Below, piece by piece: positions 47,601-60,464 of a DNA stretch of 64,000 nt. A program made the position numbers and the translations under genes. Origin of the DNA: Holothuria scabra (lineage: Eukaryota; Echinodermata; Holothuroidea; Aspidochirotida; Holothuriidae); NCBI GenBank assembly GCA_037179385.1, contig CM074184.1, positions 16,448,001 through 16,512,000 of the forward strand, written 5' to 3'. The stretch's first letter is position 1, and each line of letters begins with the position of its first letter. Under the pieces are notes generated by a model, which had not been told where the DNA came from, searched no databases, and saw only the letters and a list, made by a program, of their open reading frames with translations.

Positions 47601-50600
47601 ACATGAAGCCAAGAGCATGCAGACCATACACTATTCTTCAAACTAAATATGTAAATCATTTTTTAACTGAAAACAGTCAGTGTTCTTATGTTCACAAATT
47701 TACTGTAAACATTGAATGTTCCTATTTCAACCAGAACTACTTTTGGTAGTTCACAAATTTGAGATTTCATACTTCATAAGGAAGTTATTCCTTATGGAAC
47801 AAAATAAAATTATCTTGATTATCTAATGTAAACAAAAATGTCAGATACAAAAAGCAGCTTTATATTTCATTTTAAAAAGGAATAGATCTTGATTTAAAAG
47901 CATGAACTTGTTTTTACTTAAAATACCATTCTATTTGTTTTGAAGGGAAAGACAGGTACTTTAATGTTAATAAGTGCTTTCAAGAAGTTTCTTTTCAGTA
48001 TTTCATCCTGCCGAAGTTCATTAAAATGATAATGAAACATTTAGGATTGGGAATTAAATTCAGCTGAAGTTTTGTCAGGTTTTGATGTCTGTGAACTAGA
48101 TATTTTTGTCATTTGAGGATTGCTATATATCACTGCATAAAGTAATGGACATCAAATTCTTTAATTGAACCTTTCACCAAAAGAGCAAAATTTGTGAGTG
48201 TAAACTGGAGGACAATGTTAATCTCTAATTAGTTATCATAGTGATCATTATTTCCTTGCTAAATATTTTTGTGTTTTATCAAGTAGTTTTTTTTCAGGTA
48301 TTACAAGGGCAATTAGTAGAAGTTATGTGAAACTTAAACAGAATAATAAAAAGGAGTTTTAGTTGTTGAATCCAGGCAGCAGAATTCACTTGTTGAGGGT
48401 CCATAATGCTTTAAAGAATGTGAAAGAAAATGTGTCTAGTAGATAAAAGAAGAGGTGATAATTCCTTTAAACAGAAAAGGTTAAGCAGTGCTCAATATAA
48501 TCTGGAAATCAGGAAGCCACTTCTTGGGATATTTTGTGGCCTGTAGGAAATTCCAATATGTCTTACTGAAATCATTTTGAAATTAAGGGTAAGTTTTTCT
48601 CTCAAATTAATAGGTTTGCCAAGGACCAAAAATAGCACCAGGTCAGGTCTGTTTAGGGATGGAATTAGTAGAAGAAAAACTGTTGAATATGTGTCGATTA
48701 AAACCCACCAAATGTTGGTATGTAGATGATATTTGGGGACTTTAGAGAAAGTACTGCAACTCAGGGGGAGGACATGTACTATGTTGTGTTGTCCGGGCCT
48801 AGAAGAGGAAGTGGTATACGGGGTCTTTGAAATTTTTGAAAATCAGGTGTCTTTTGCAAGCCATAGCCACAATTGTGCCTTTTGAAGGAAAATATTTTAT
48901 TGAATACTTTATTATGAAAATATAAAACCATTTCTATTGTGTGTAAGTGACATATTGATTGTCAAGTGGCAACTATAAGGGTACACTATATATATATACT
49001 AAAAGCAAATATGTTGCGTTGCAATGATCTAGCTATATATTACTGCTTTGATATTGGTGTTGGGAACATAAGTTTGGATGTTCTCTGTACATAAGGAGTA
49101 CCCGCCTCCGAACTCTGTTTGGATCCAAAGAGGGATTAAATATCCTCCCAATGAAGTTTGTAATGTTATCTGCATTTAATGCACAAATTAGTTTATAAAA
49201 AACGGCTGCTCTAATACTTGTTGGTACAATTGTGCAAAGTGACTGCTATGCAGTTACATGGTGATTAGTCATTTTGTTTATGAGGGTTGGGGTGGGGCTC
49301 TTGCCTGTCCCTCTTCCAGAGGGAGAAGGACAGGCCATGCCCCCCCCCTTCCAATAAAGTTAAAAGAAAATGAAAATGACTTCAAAAGGTTCTAAATGCT
49401 AGCTGCATCAGATTTTGTTGTATGGTTCTTAAAGGTTAAAAGCAGTTTTCCCAAACTTGTTTTAAAGCAGAAGATAAAACTCACAATTATCCTATTATTT
49501 CTCTTCAAAGTATTTTTTATCATATTTTAGAACTTATGATATTGCATATCCATGGTAAACCAAGCAGTTATTCATACTAAATTTCCCATTTGAGGAGAAA
49601 AAATTATTCACGTGACTTTCAACAGCTAGTCATGGAACAGGACAGTCCACTACACTACTTCAAGTTGGAGAACTGCTCTTGCCCTTTAAATATTTAAAAA
49701 CACCTTGAAGTAGACCCTTATGTCAATTGATCCTTTTGAGATGGAGTCTATTTAGACTTCACGGAGAACCACAACCCCAAATGATATAATAGCAATGAGG
49801 ATCAAAAGACCTGCTAATGCAACCATCCACAGTCAGGACTTGCAAGTGTTAGTTGTATTTCAACCAATGAGAATTGCAGGTTTAATATTTCAACCAATGA
49901 AAGTTGGGGTCATGATATTACAACCAATATGACATGAAAAATGTTTGGGAGACAATATTAACATAACCAGTGAAAGTAACGCTAACCTAGTTTACAATGA
50001 ATTATATAGACAACTTTGTCTACCAGTGAGTTTTAGGGAGACAATTTTGTATGCTATTTTATGACTTGTAAATTTGTAATCATTCTAGCTCACAAGCAGT
50101 GAGAGTCACAACTCATAATAATTTAGTAATTGTTAAAACGTCTTGGGGAGCATAACCTCAAGGATTTCAGGTTGGCTTCTTCCCTTGAGTTTTTTCACCA
50201 GAAAATCCAGAAGTAGCACAAGTTAGGACTTTTCATTTTAAAATTGTAAGTTGTGATAGGAGTCTTGATTTCATATGACCTGTTACAGTCTCTCTTTCTT
50301 TAGATGTTATGATCAAGGAGTTCTCTATTAGCCTTCTGATAAAACATTCACAAAAAAGGTGGTCTTTGTTGTTTTAAGACTAATACTATTAAGTTACAGC
50401 TTACAATTTTTTCAACCTGTTATCTTTTTTTTCACAATCTAATGGCAAATGTTCGAATTTAGGCAATCTCCATATCCTACATACAAATTAATATTTTGTG
50501 AGTATTAATTAAGGATTCAATAAGACATTTTAAACTACACCTCTTTAAATTATGCACAAAACTGGTTGCCAGCCTTTAAAACATGGACAGATGAGCCATG

Positions 50601-51615
50601 TTGCTTCTTCAAGTCCATCAGATAAGTTCTCTGAGGGTAGGATTTACATAAACTCACCTTTCTACTTTCTGTGATAAACATAAGGATATTTAAATATTAA
50701 CTTGCTATTATCTTGCACATTGAATTTTCGTGTAAATGACAAGAGAACAGTGACCTACCCGCCATATATCTCTTTCATTCATTTGACAATTTGTTTTGGT
50801 TTAGGGGGATGGGTGGTAGGAACTGACAAATGAAAGATGGGCATGTCTCTCTTATGCGTGGACAAACTGTATTGGTATATTATGCTTGTATGACTTGCTT
50901 ATCTCTTGCAAATATCAACAAAGAATGACTACGACCATGATTGGCAGGAAATGGACAAAATTTGTTGTTTCTGATGCTATGTTAACCATAACCTTTTCAA
51001 ATATTCTGTCAAATGTTTTATTTTTGGCACAGCAGTAGTCTGTGATGCATATAACGTAATTAGATTCTTGTTTTGACATGATGGCCTGAAGGAGTAAGTA
51101 AATGTAGAAGGTAAGGACTTATTTTTTCCTTCTTCTTATGGGAAGGGAAGTGGAATAACTCTTGTCATTGAGAGCCTGTATCTGTAATAACTATCATGTT
51201 GTCTACTGAATGTTTTCTTATTGGACCTCCTTACACTCTAGAGAGAATAGACAGCTGAGGGAAAGTGTGTACTGTAAGATTATGTAATGAATTATGGGTT
51301 AATAGGAATTATGGGAAAGGTGTCAAATGAAAAAAAAAAATTAGAAGAATGAAGTAAATTCTGTCTTCATTTTAAAAAGAGCTCATCTGTGGTGCTTCGT
51401 ATGATATTAAGCTTTTGTAGAAGTATGTATGTGTTTTAGGAGGATCAAACATAATTGATTTGATGGGAGAAAAAACAATGTGGACATCTGACTTTTTATG
51501 CCTTTCATTTTTCACAAAAACACAACTTTTAGTGGTTGCAAGTACAGTAGAATCATTGCTCTTGCAGTGAGGTTTTTTCATTTAAGTGCCAGCTATTCAA
51601 TGTATATCATTTTAA
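44670..51615. other. Probable channel intron, one MITE, no exon seen
   Basis: Follows the exon G donor. Apart from the MITE copy at 47278-47588 I see plain AT-rich DNA. Notable bits are an identical 26-bp G-rich segment at 45356-45381 and 49272-49297 (ttttgtttatgagggttggg...) and a small direct array of (t)caaccaatga motifs at 49857-49930. No ORF shows channel homology. Confidence 0.5.
47278..47588 (+). mobile_element. TTAA MITE family i, old copy (plus)
   Basis: Core blocks match 3518-3820: CATCCTCATCCAGACACAAT, AAACACTCTCAGTACAG, CTGTCAATCAAAAGAGCTG and GTTTGGGGTGAGAG. The terminal TTAA motifs have decayed, which makes this one of the oldest copies. Boundaries are approximate. Confidence 0.65.
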
Positions 51616-52147
51616 TAGGGGTGTACCAGATTTCAAATCCGGCCGGAGTTCCGGCCGGAGTTCCGGCCGGATTTTGGGATTTTTCTAAATCCGGCATCTG
51701 GCCGGATTTTGTCTTGAATTGGGCCGGATTCACCGGATTTGTATGTAAGCTATACAACACAACTTTATTTACTACAGGATTAATAAAATGTCCTAAAATG
51801 CTAAAGACTAAGATGGGAGTTTGCTACTACAATATTGTTTAAAGATCTAGCTATAGGGTGTTATCAGTAGTTGCAAACTTTCTAATATGATGAAGGACTT
51901 TGTCACCCCCATTCAGTACCTAATGCATGTCCCAGTGATTTAAAATATTTTGTGAAGCAATGTCAATAAATCAACCTACAGCTTATCAAATCCAGATACA
52001 TCTTCTCTGGTACTCTTTTCAAGTTGATGTACAGAAGTCATTTGCTGGATCTATAGTGATTCTGAGCAATATTCAAAAACCATCAGAAAAGATGTCAGAT
52101 GTCAAATTTTCTTAGCTGAAATGCAATTGGAGTTGATGGAAGCAATC

Positions 52148-52586
52148 AACAAAACCTTCTTGGTTTCAGAGTCTATGAACCCCAATACTCACCTCCTATT
52201 TACATATGTAATTCTCCAGCTTGCCTGCAAGCACTTTCTGGCAGGAGTCATTTGGCACAAGGATAGCATTCTCCAGAAGAAGAGGGCGACATGGCGGCTC
52301 TTCCTCTCCTCTTGCCCGTCTACAAGAGCTCTGACACCGTGGAGAAATAGCTATTAGGTGTACAAGGTGTGTAAGTACCTAGGATCGTGAACTACAAAAA
52401 CTCAGCTGTCAAGTTGCTTGGAGAGAAGAAGAGCTATCATATTGCCCTCTAGTTTAGAGGGTGCTATCCCGGTGCCAAATGACTGATGCCAGACGCTGCT
52501 TGCAGGCAAGCTAGCAGTGGAATTACATAAGTAGGAGCTGATGAGGGGCAGCATTGACTTACAGGTCGACCAAGAAGGATTTTATT
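52148..52586. mobile_element. Foldback element with 150-bp imperfect arms
   Basis: The left arm, AACCTTCTTGGT..., ATGTAATTCTCCAGCTTGCC and GTCATTTGGCAC..GGATAGC, is repeated inverted at 52425-52586. Arms are diverged and have small indels. The 78-codon ORF across the left arm is a by-product. The tips are not related to the TATGG family. Confidence 0.7.
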
Positions 52587-53077
52587 CAGTAATACCAAAT
52601 TTAAAAAAATAAAAAATAGCCACTAGTGTCCAAAGTCAGTCTTGCCACAGTGATGAGAATCAAGTATTTTTTTTATTGGGGCCTTTTAGCTGTTTAACTA
52701 ACAAATTCTCTAATCACATTAATATCCTTACTGTACTTGTCAACTAAAATAGTACAAGTGATGGTGACAGTATAAAAAGTGTCAGCAATTTCTTGACTTT
52801 TAAAATCAGCTTCGCAATTAATGGGTAAAAAACTGTGAAGTTGCTTTCAACATATTGCATGTTGAGCTTTAAAAGTGTAAGCTAAGTGTTCAAAATACAC
52901 CTTGATTTTATCCCTCATTGAACTGAACCGTTGGGCATCTCATTCAGGGTTGGTATGAAGTTACATTTTGTCAATTAGCCCAACCATTCATGAAACATGC
53001 CACATCACAAAACCCAAATTAAACATGAACTCAACAGTTTCTCTGAGGGAATACCAAACTCTGCTCACGAGTAAAAT

Positions 53078-53904
53078 ACCGTACTTACTCTATTAAACGC
53101 CCCCTCTCTAATAAACGCCCCCCAACTTTTTCGTCACATTGCCTAAAGTGAGATTGTTAATTCCAAAGACAATATGGTAAAAGGAAAATGAAATAGTCCT
53201 ACCTTGAAGCCTAAAGTCCCCTATCCTGAAGTAAAAGGCATGATTCTGCAACTAATTTCTTTTGATATCCATCAAGCTATCACATACGCGAACCTGTGCT
53301 GCTTCGTTTGCAGTTCGAAAGTGGTACTGTACATACCGTAGGTATAAAAATATTCGCTAGCCTATCCGAACAGCCTAACATGAAAATCCAAATTCACCAC
53401 AGGAAAACTGTTTTACAGTGAAATGCTGTGAACACGTATGTACTGCTAATACAAATGTGCATGGTGCTACTCATGGTGACTATTATGCAATCACCGTATG
53501 TACGTGCGTATAGCCGGCCGGTCAGTATGGTAACATGAGGCCTGGCCATACTGTGCACAGCATGCATGCATGCATGCCGCGGGCTCTTAAAAAGTCACTT
53601 GTGTAAAGTTACATATCAAGATGTCTGCGCAAGTTGATCACACTTGAAAAGTTCACAGTGTTGTTCGTGGTTACCATATTTATAGGAAAGTTTGGTTGCC
53701 GATTATTGGGGAGGAGCTGTCAGCTTATTGTGAAGCTGACAACCAAATGGGTAAATACGCCATAGCAGTTTATCAGAAGGGCTCCTATAAGAAACAAGTT
53801 ATGGGGCACTTGCCTAGAGAAAAGTCACGTAAATTTGACTCTAATAAACGCCCCCTTTCACGAAAATTTCACGCCCCCGGGGCGTTTAATAGAGTAAATA
53901 CGGT
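53078..53904 (+). mobile_element. DNA transposon with ACCGTATTTACTC ends, copy 2
   Basis: An 827-bp full-length copy of the 27250-27953 element, same orientation. Ends are ACCGTACTTACTCTATTAAA and its inverse. Outside bases read TA on both sides if the tip is CCGTA, a possible TA target duplication. It is longer than copy 1 owing to about 120 extra bases around 53330-53460. It lies inside the CCGG-bounded island. Confidence 0.85.
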
Positions 53905-53962
53905 AGACATAACACAGCTCCTGGCTGCTGCTACATTTGCTGATGGTGGCAAACTTAGATGA
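53621..53962 (+). pseudogene. HIRAN-like transposon ORF, copy 2, with nonsense codon
   Basis: Aligned codon by codon to 27670-27909. The ninth codon (Cys in copy 1) is TGA at 53645-53647, and the original stop at the 3' end has become TCA, so the frame runs on through the terminal repeat to 53962. The central motifs are intact (PIIGEEL, NQMGKYAIAVYQKG, VMGHLPREKSRKF). Between the two copies the reading frame is preserved without indels, and many differences are conservative. It could still start at the ATG at 53696. Confidence 0.55.
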
Positions 53963-54664
53963 TACAGATATAGAGGTCAAAAGACGTGCATCCACTGAGG
54001 CTGGTTCCTAAGGTATCCTAAGATATAAACCCACCAGTAGGTTCCTGTTCTTTCATTTGATTAAATCCGGCAAATCCGGCCGGAATTTTGGTTAAAATCC
54101 GGCAAATCCGGTTCCGGCCGGATTTTAAAATTCCAAATCCGGTTTAAGTGAATGGTGAAAAGCTGTAAAGTAACAAACCATAAATGGCTGTAGGCAGCAG
54201 GCTGTATAAAGTTTTGAAAAGTGCAAGAACGTTCACTAATTTAAACATTCCTTGCAGAATTTCTTCAAGCAAGGTTCCTGCTCTTGAATACAGGAAACTC
54301 TGTCCATGAGTCAATGGACAGTCCTTAGAAATCATTGCTTATGTATGTGACTACAACAAGGACTGGAGAAAATGTTTATCTTCCAGGAAGGGATTAAAAT
54401 TGTTGATACATGTTTTTGTGTTCAAAAATGGAAATTTCTCTCCACTTGCCAAAATTCCCAGCCAAAGCCCAAAGATTTGGGAAGGAGCCTCCCTGGTCAG
54501 CTTCCCAACTTTTTCAAACCATGGCCACAACAGTCAATCACTTGCCTTGAGCTCTTGCTAAGAATGATTAAGGTACTTGGAACCACCTTTTCATTATTTT
54601 ATCTTAGGACTTTTCTGGTAAAGTGTCATTTATGAATTAATACCATGAAGTTGCTCAGACTCAG

Positions 54665-55231
54665 TTAAAGTGTACCTCAAGTCAAAAAATTCAAAAATAT
54701 ATAATTAAGAGCATGAAAAATGAATTCTAACAGTCCAATTCCCATCTTCATAGGACATTTCTGAGCTGAGATATAAAATGTTGAAGTTTATTCACTTAAA
54801 ACAAATTGGTCCATTGCGCAATAATTTGTGACTCTCTTGTTGTACAACTCTTAAAACTTGCTTTGTTTTCCTTTAAAATTAAAAATGTTTTTGTGACCTT
54901 GAACACTTCCTGTTTGCTTGCGCAGCATGTTGCACAGAGAGGGCTTAATCAATTACATCACTCCATTAGAGTAAGAGTGCTATCACACCTTGGTACAAGG
55001 TGCAGTAACTTTCAGAAAAACAAAGAAATACAAAGACTGTAATTTGAGTTGTACAACAATGACATCACAATTTATTGCACAATATACCATTATAAATTGA
55101 GTGAATAAACTTCAACATTTTATATCTCAGCTCAGGAATGTCCTATGACGATGGGAGTTGAACTGTTAGAACTCATTTTTCATGTTCTTTAATATACATT
55201 TTTGAATTTTTTGACTTGAGGTACACTTTAA
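54665..55231. mobile_element. TTAA element, 567 bp, with 185-bp inverted repeats
   Basis: It begins TTAAAGTGTACCTCAAGTCA and ends as its inverse, with TTAA at both tips. The arms (54665-54852 and 55045-55231) match at nearly every base, including TTGAAGTTTATTCACT and TGTTGTACAACTC. A central spacer of about 190 bp carries no conserved ORF. TTAA plus AGTG/AAGG-type ends fits Kolobok-like non-autonomous elements. Confidence 0.85.
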
Positions 55232-58200
55232 GAAGCATTTTAGATAAAAATTTTTCGTCATGTACATTTTATATAAGGTACTAATCATATCCACTGTTCA
55301 TTTCAAATATGCACTGACAAGTGACTAATTAATTAACTAAATTTATTTAAATTAATTAGCTATTAACTAATTAACTGACCCCTTGAAGTAGAGGTGTTGA
55401 GGCCAAAATGGACTCTTTGGTGATGTCTTTGCTGTTTTTTAACCTGTAGGATTTGAAATAATGTTTGTATAGCCAAACACACAATCTTGCTCACTTTTAA
55501 AAATCAAGGTCACCTCTTGACACAAATTCTTTTGTTTTTCAAGTAGTCAAGATGGCATTTTGGGTGGGTTGGGATGGGGGAGGTTATAAAATATAATTTT
55601 CATTGGAGGGTATAAGAATACAGTTAGTTTGCCTTGACAGGCAACTATTGTTAGTACACTTGTAAAGCTAATCCCATTTTTGACCAAACACAGTGAAATA
55701 TCCATACATTTAGAAAAAGTCATCCTACACTTAACCATGTGAAGAATGTTATCAACACCAATGACTTGCCCATTCAAGCTTTTGAAAATGGCCATGAACA
55801 TTTGATAGCAGTTTATCACAAATTCTGATGGAAAAGAGTCTAATTCATATTTAATGTGGTTTCTGCAAACACAGTGTAACACTTTGGGTTGGAATTGCCC
55901 CAGTTCTTGTACCACTTTGCTCAGTTCAGCTGTTAAGCATTAGTGGAGATCAAGGTGCCCTCCACCCTTCCCAGCCATATGGAAACACTACGGATGTTTA
56001 TAAAGTATTGCCAGTTTTAGCTGCGAGTGTAGATCACTTTGTATTGTATGAATCTGTAGTGTGACATTTACTAGTAGCTCTCTTGGGAATCTGCTCACTG
56101 GTATTGTGCAGTCATAGTTTTAAATTCATATTTGGGTGATAAATTGGCAGCCCGGGGGTTCTCTAACTGACATGCTTGAATTCATATTCATCTCGAGAGG
56201 ATTTGCCTTAGATGGTTTGAAGTCAAAACTGCTTTTTTAAAAATTGTAAATTTAAACAAAAATGTGAGCAGATTTAATCAGTCTGTTATCCATAGGAAAA
56301 GTAAATTCAGATGAGGATTGTGAAGTCTGTGACGTGTAAAGGTTATGTCCGTTGAGAAATGACAATGTTTCATGACTGTGCTATAGCTTATCAGTGTTTG
56401 CTCACCAATGGTGATAAGTGAGAAGCAGTTATGTTAATAGCTTCATTTGAATGTAAATCCCGACCTTTACAGTGAATACTGCATGGTGTAGAAAGGGACT
56501 TTTGCCAGACGTTTGGAATATTTCTTGTAATAAAATCTCAATAGGTCTTACCTCGTATGCCTCCCTCATCTTGTCCCCTAAATGACAACTATCTCACTTG
56601 GGTGAGTCAGGTAAGATGGTTGGGGGTGAATTCCTAGGAATATAGGTATTTGAAAAGATGTTCAATTGGAGAGACATCTGTTTTCTTTTTTTTTTTTGTG
56701 GTTGGGGGGGGGGGTGTTTGGGGGGAGACATATGGCAATACTGTGTTGGTACTATTTTATGTAAAATTTGACCATGGGGTGGTATTGGGGTGCAAAGCTC
56801 CTAAAAGCTGTGAAGTTGTAGCATATCTCTTGGTGAAAAAGCTTTAAGTCTCAGGATGGGTATACTTTCATTTTGAACCTGAATGGGAGGCATCTTGGGG
56901 GTTAAAGGTTACGACTGAAGAAATGCCCCAGACCTTCCCCCTTAACAGTTAAAGGAAAATTAAAACCAGAAGTATATATACACATACCTAGCTGTTTCAA
57001 ATAGAATGTGACACACTTCTTAAGTGTAAAAGATATAATTGGTTGTCACATAGCTTGATAATAGCCTTACTCCTGCATTGAAGGTGAATGGGTGACATAC
57101 TTATCAAAACTGGTAATGTCCCAAACTTGTAGGAAATTTGTTGGAAAAAAGGCAATATAATTAAACCCTTCCTGTGCTTTTTGTACTAAAATTTTTTGAA
57201 GACCTTTCTTCCTTTCAGATAAACTGCTTTTGGAACTCACAGAAAAAGTTACAATATGTAGATTTTTTCACAGTGTATGATATTAATTAAGGCATATATG
57301 TTACACCCATTGTGAGATATTCAGTTGTGAAGGGCATTTCTTGTCATCCCTGAAAGTTTCAATGCTCTCAACTGTGCAATTTTTAACTGCTACCATAATT
57401 TTTAAAGCCTACAAGGCTACAACCCTCTTTTATTGCCTAAAGGGAAAAAGCAGTCCTCCTCCATTTTAACAGCTACCCTATTCCATGAATGACCTCTAAG
57501 AATCATGTGACAGTATTTTTTATGTAATTTCATAATTTATGAGGTAACTTATTTCTGTACCTTAGATAAATAGCAATATGTCAGTCTTGAAATATTAGGA
57601 AAGGTACATGGAAGAGAAATTAAGAGGTATTGGTAAGGATTAGCTAATGTTTCAAAACAAGTTTTGACCCTCTTGCTCAAAGTTGCCCTTTAATGCCATA
57701 CATCCTGGTGAACATACAAAGCTATGAAGTGTAATCCAAGTACACTCTCTGCATTCTGTGGAATGATAGTCTGCATCTTTCAAAATTTTTACGTCAATCA
57801 AGAATATTGACCTACTGAGAATTTTCATACCCCTATACACTACAAAACAAGTAATTTGGAATGAAAATGAAATGGCTTCAAGTCACAGTTTCAGGACTTT
57901 GGTCTGAAAAGTTTTATACATTGAATTTTTAAATTTCCTCACTTAATGGAAAGCCTACAGGGAAGTTACAATTAAACTGCTCCAACTCTGCATACAAGAG
58001 AAGAGTTGCAGTTGTTTCCGAACTATTCAGTCTCAACATAATACCCTGAATTAGCTCTCTCTATTGAAAACATTATCCCAACATTTACAGAAGTTCATTA
58101 CTTGAATATTAAAAAAAAGTTTGTGCCAAAAAAGCCTCCATTAGCTACAAATAATGAAGGTAGTGGTGCTTTATTTGAAAAGATTCATTTCAACATTGGT

Positions 58201-58610
58201 GTTTAAAATCAATTGTGTTTGTAAAACAAACACACTATCCGCATTTTTTAAATTTAAGCCTGCATTTGGTATGTATTTACATTAATAGAGCTGAAAATAA
58301 ATTCTTTTATCACTCCTAATCTCAGACTTTGTTATCTTCTCATATTGGTTTCATCTTTTCAAATTTGTTTCTGTGCTTTAGTCTGCACTTTAAACTTAAC
58401 AGTTACAACCATTGTTTATTGGTCTAGACAGAAAGCCATTGTGGCAGCATTTTCTGCAATATTTTATCAATAACTTAGTCCTGGAAACTTGCCTAATCTT
58501 TCTGTTGCAATTGCAATGAATTTCGTCATCATTTTTTGTTGACTTTCCAGGGCTGCCAACCAGTGATATCAAGGAAGTAGATTTTTTGTCTTTTCCATCT
58601 CGGTTCCAGA
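55232..58610. other. No gene or defined element seen
   Basis: AT-rich DNA with an AT palindromic patch at 55328-55376 and a T-run/G-run tract at 56688-56726. ORFs of 60-120 codons have no recognisable features. Confidence 0.5.
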
Positions 58611-58780
58611 TGACGTCAATTCCCGTTATGAGTTCTTGGCTATCCTTAATAGCTCAGTGATTGGCAACACATAGGAAGTTCACAGGCTCATGTCGTTGTC
58701 GCTGAGCTTGGTCCCTTGTGGCTGTTTAATTTGCACTGTTTGATGTTGAGCGTTGCTATTCAATCACAGGAATATTTATA
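58611..58780 (+). promoter_or_regulatory. CRE and TATA-like cluster
   Basis: A perfect TGACGTCA (58611-58618), an ATTGG (58660-58664) and a TATTTATA (58773-58780) lie in order within 170 bp. No exon with an open frame follows that I can recognise. Chance is a real alternative. Confidence 0.2.
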
Positions 58781-60464
58781 GAGGATAGGTGCATGCGATC
58801 TGTCTTCAGCTGTCACGGAGTTCGCTTTTTCTTTGGTCTACATTTTGGCAGGAATTTCTTATATATTGATTCCATTTCCTTTGGGTATTTCTTTACAGAG
58901 GAAATGGTTCTATGAAAGATGGCATAAATTGTCTGCTCCTGAATCGGTGTTCATGATTGTTAAAACAAGACGATGTTTTTCTGCACATATAAAAATTGTT
59001 GTTGGAGTGCTGGAGAATCACTTATTATAAAAAAATTGTTCAGAATTTGGATAAAAGTGTGGAGATATAAATCTTCTGTGTTAAATAATTCTGTTTCCTT
59101 TGGACTGTATATCATTTTAGGAGTGATTTTAAAATCATCACTCTCTGCTTAATGAATTATTTTGTAGCTCTTATGAACACTTTCTGATATGCACTTAACT
59201 ATTTTGTGTTCGTAAACACAGACAGTATTTACAAGCTTTTAGTTACTGTGACAAAATGTTGCTAAAATTGATGTATATTACATTTACATTTCACAGTTTG
59301 TGAAGTTTTTAATGAAAGTGAAAAAGTTTTTAACAAGGGTGAATTCATTCCATTGCATACATTACATGCATGTTCACTTTTCATTTTAGCTAGTTGATTT
59401 AATGCACAATATATTCCTTTCTGTAATTATCTTTTGGTTCAACTGGCAAGGTGCTAATATCAAGATTCTGTAATTGGGTGTGTCTGTACTGCTCAGAAAC
59501 TGCGTTTCTTTTGAATTACAAAGTCATTTAGTATTCTACCTTTCCATGCATAAAAATCTGTTTTGCCTCGAGTTTACTATCTATACATTCTGAAAACTGG
59601 TTCTTCAAATTATTCTCTGATCTCATGTATTTATTCACATTCTGCAACTGAAACGTTGAGAACAACAAAACTAGTGGCTAATTTAGAGAAGTAAAATTTT
59701 CACCATCACAGGAAGGTTTGAGACTATTAAACAGTTGGAGCTTAAAAAGCAGTTTATGCTTATCTGACATTTTGCTTCTTTTGAAACCTAGATTTGACTA
59801 TTCAGTGTCACCCTGATGTTGGGGGTATGTTAACCCTGCCTTTCATACTACCCTGATGTCAAGGCACAGATAGTGACAAAAGTGCCTTTAGGAATCAGAA
59901 AGTTTGGTATGCCAGTCAGGAACAAGAATGCTCATCTGATGTGAACATATTCATATTATTGTGTATTCTAAGCCAATATTGGGGAGCACTTATGGAAAAA
60001 CAGTCTATTTCACTCCTCACCTACCTCGTATTGCCCTATCACTCCATTTTTGATCAAAACAAGTTAATTTTATGTTGAATTTGATTCTAACCGAGCAGTA
60101 TAGCGCATTATAGATGACTGTGTATATGCTTCAAATTGGTCTTAATGCCTGGTGTTGACATTATTGTGGATAACTTTTGAAAATATTAGGAATAGACCTA
60201 TCCAGAATAACAAAAACCATAGGCATTGGTATCGGTATAAATACTTATCTCGATGATTTAGGTATGTATAGCAAGTGTAACAGACTACCTGTAATTTAAA
60301 AATAGCACTGCATTTAAGATGACCAATGCTACCAGAGCTGTTATAATTATGTATGTGTCAGTTGGATACTCCACCCTCGTTTGAAGTCAAAATTAGTACT
60401 ATCCACTCCCTGACGTCGAGGGGTCTGAACAAGTCAGGGTTTATACCACATCACCCTCAACCTC
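58781..60464. other. No gene or defined element seen
   Basis: Plain AT-rich DNA, no recognisable ORF, repeat or terminus. Confidence 0.5.

Larger units (their letters stand above)
51616..54145. mobile_element. Nested repeat island bounded by ATCCGGCCGG clusters
   Basis: The left border (51616-51740) begins TAGGGGTGTACC, a hAT-like tip, and is packed with ATCCGGCCGGA motifs, including a 12-bp GGCCGGAGTTCC triplet. The right border (54064-54144) carries the same motifs in inverted order (AAATCCGGCAAATCCGGCC...). The two clusters may be subterminal repeats of one element of about 2.5 kb into which the hairpin (52148) and the HIRAN-like transposon (53078) later inserted. The matching right tip is not visible, so the outer boundaries are uncertain. 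Confidence 0.45.

Noticed and set aside
51650..51740. CCGGCC cluster as a CpG island promoter
   Set aside because: The same motif cluster recurs inverted at 54064-54144, so transposon subterminal repeats explain it better.
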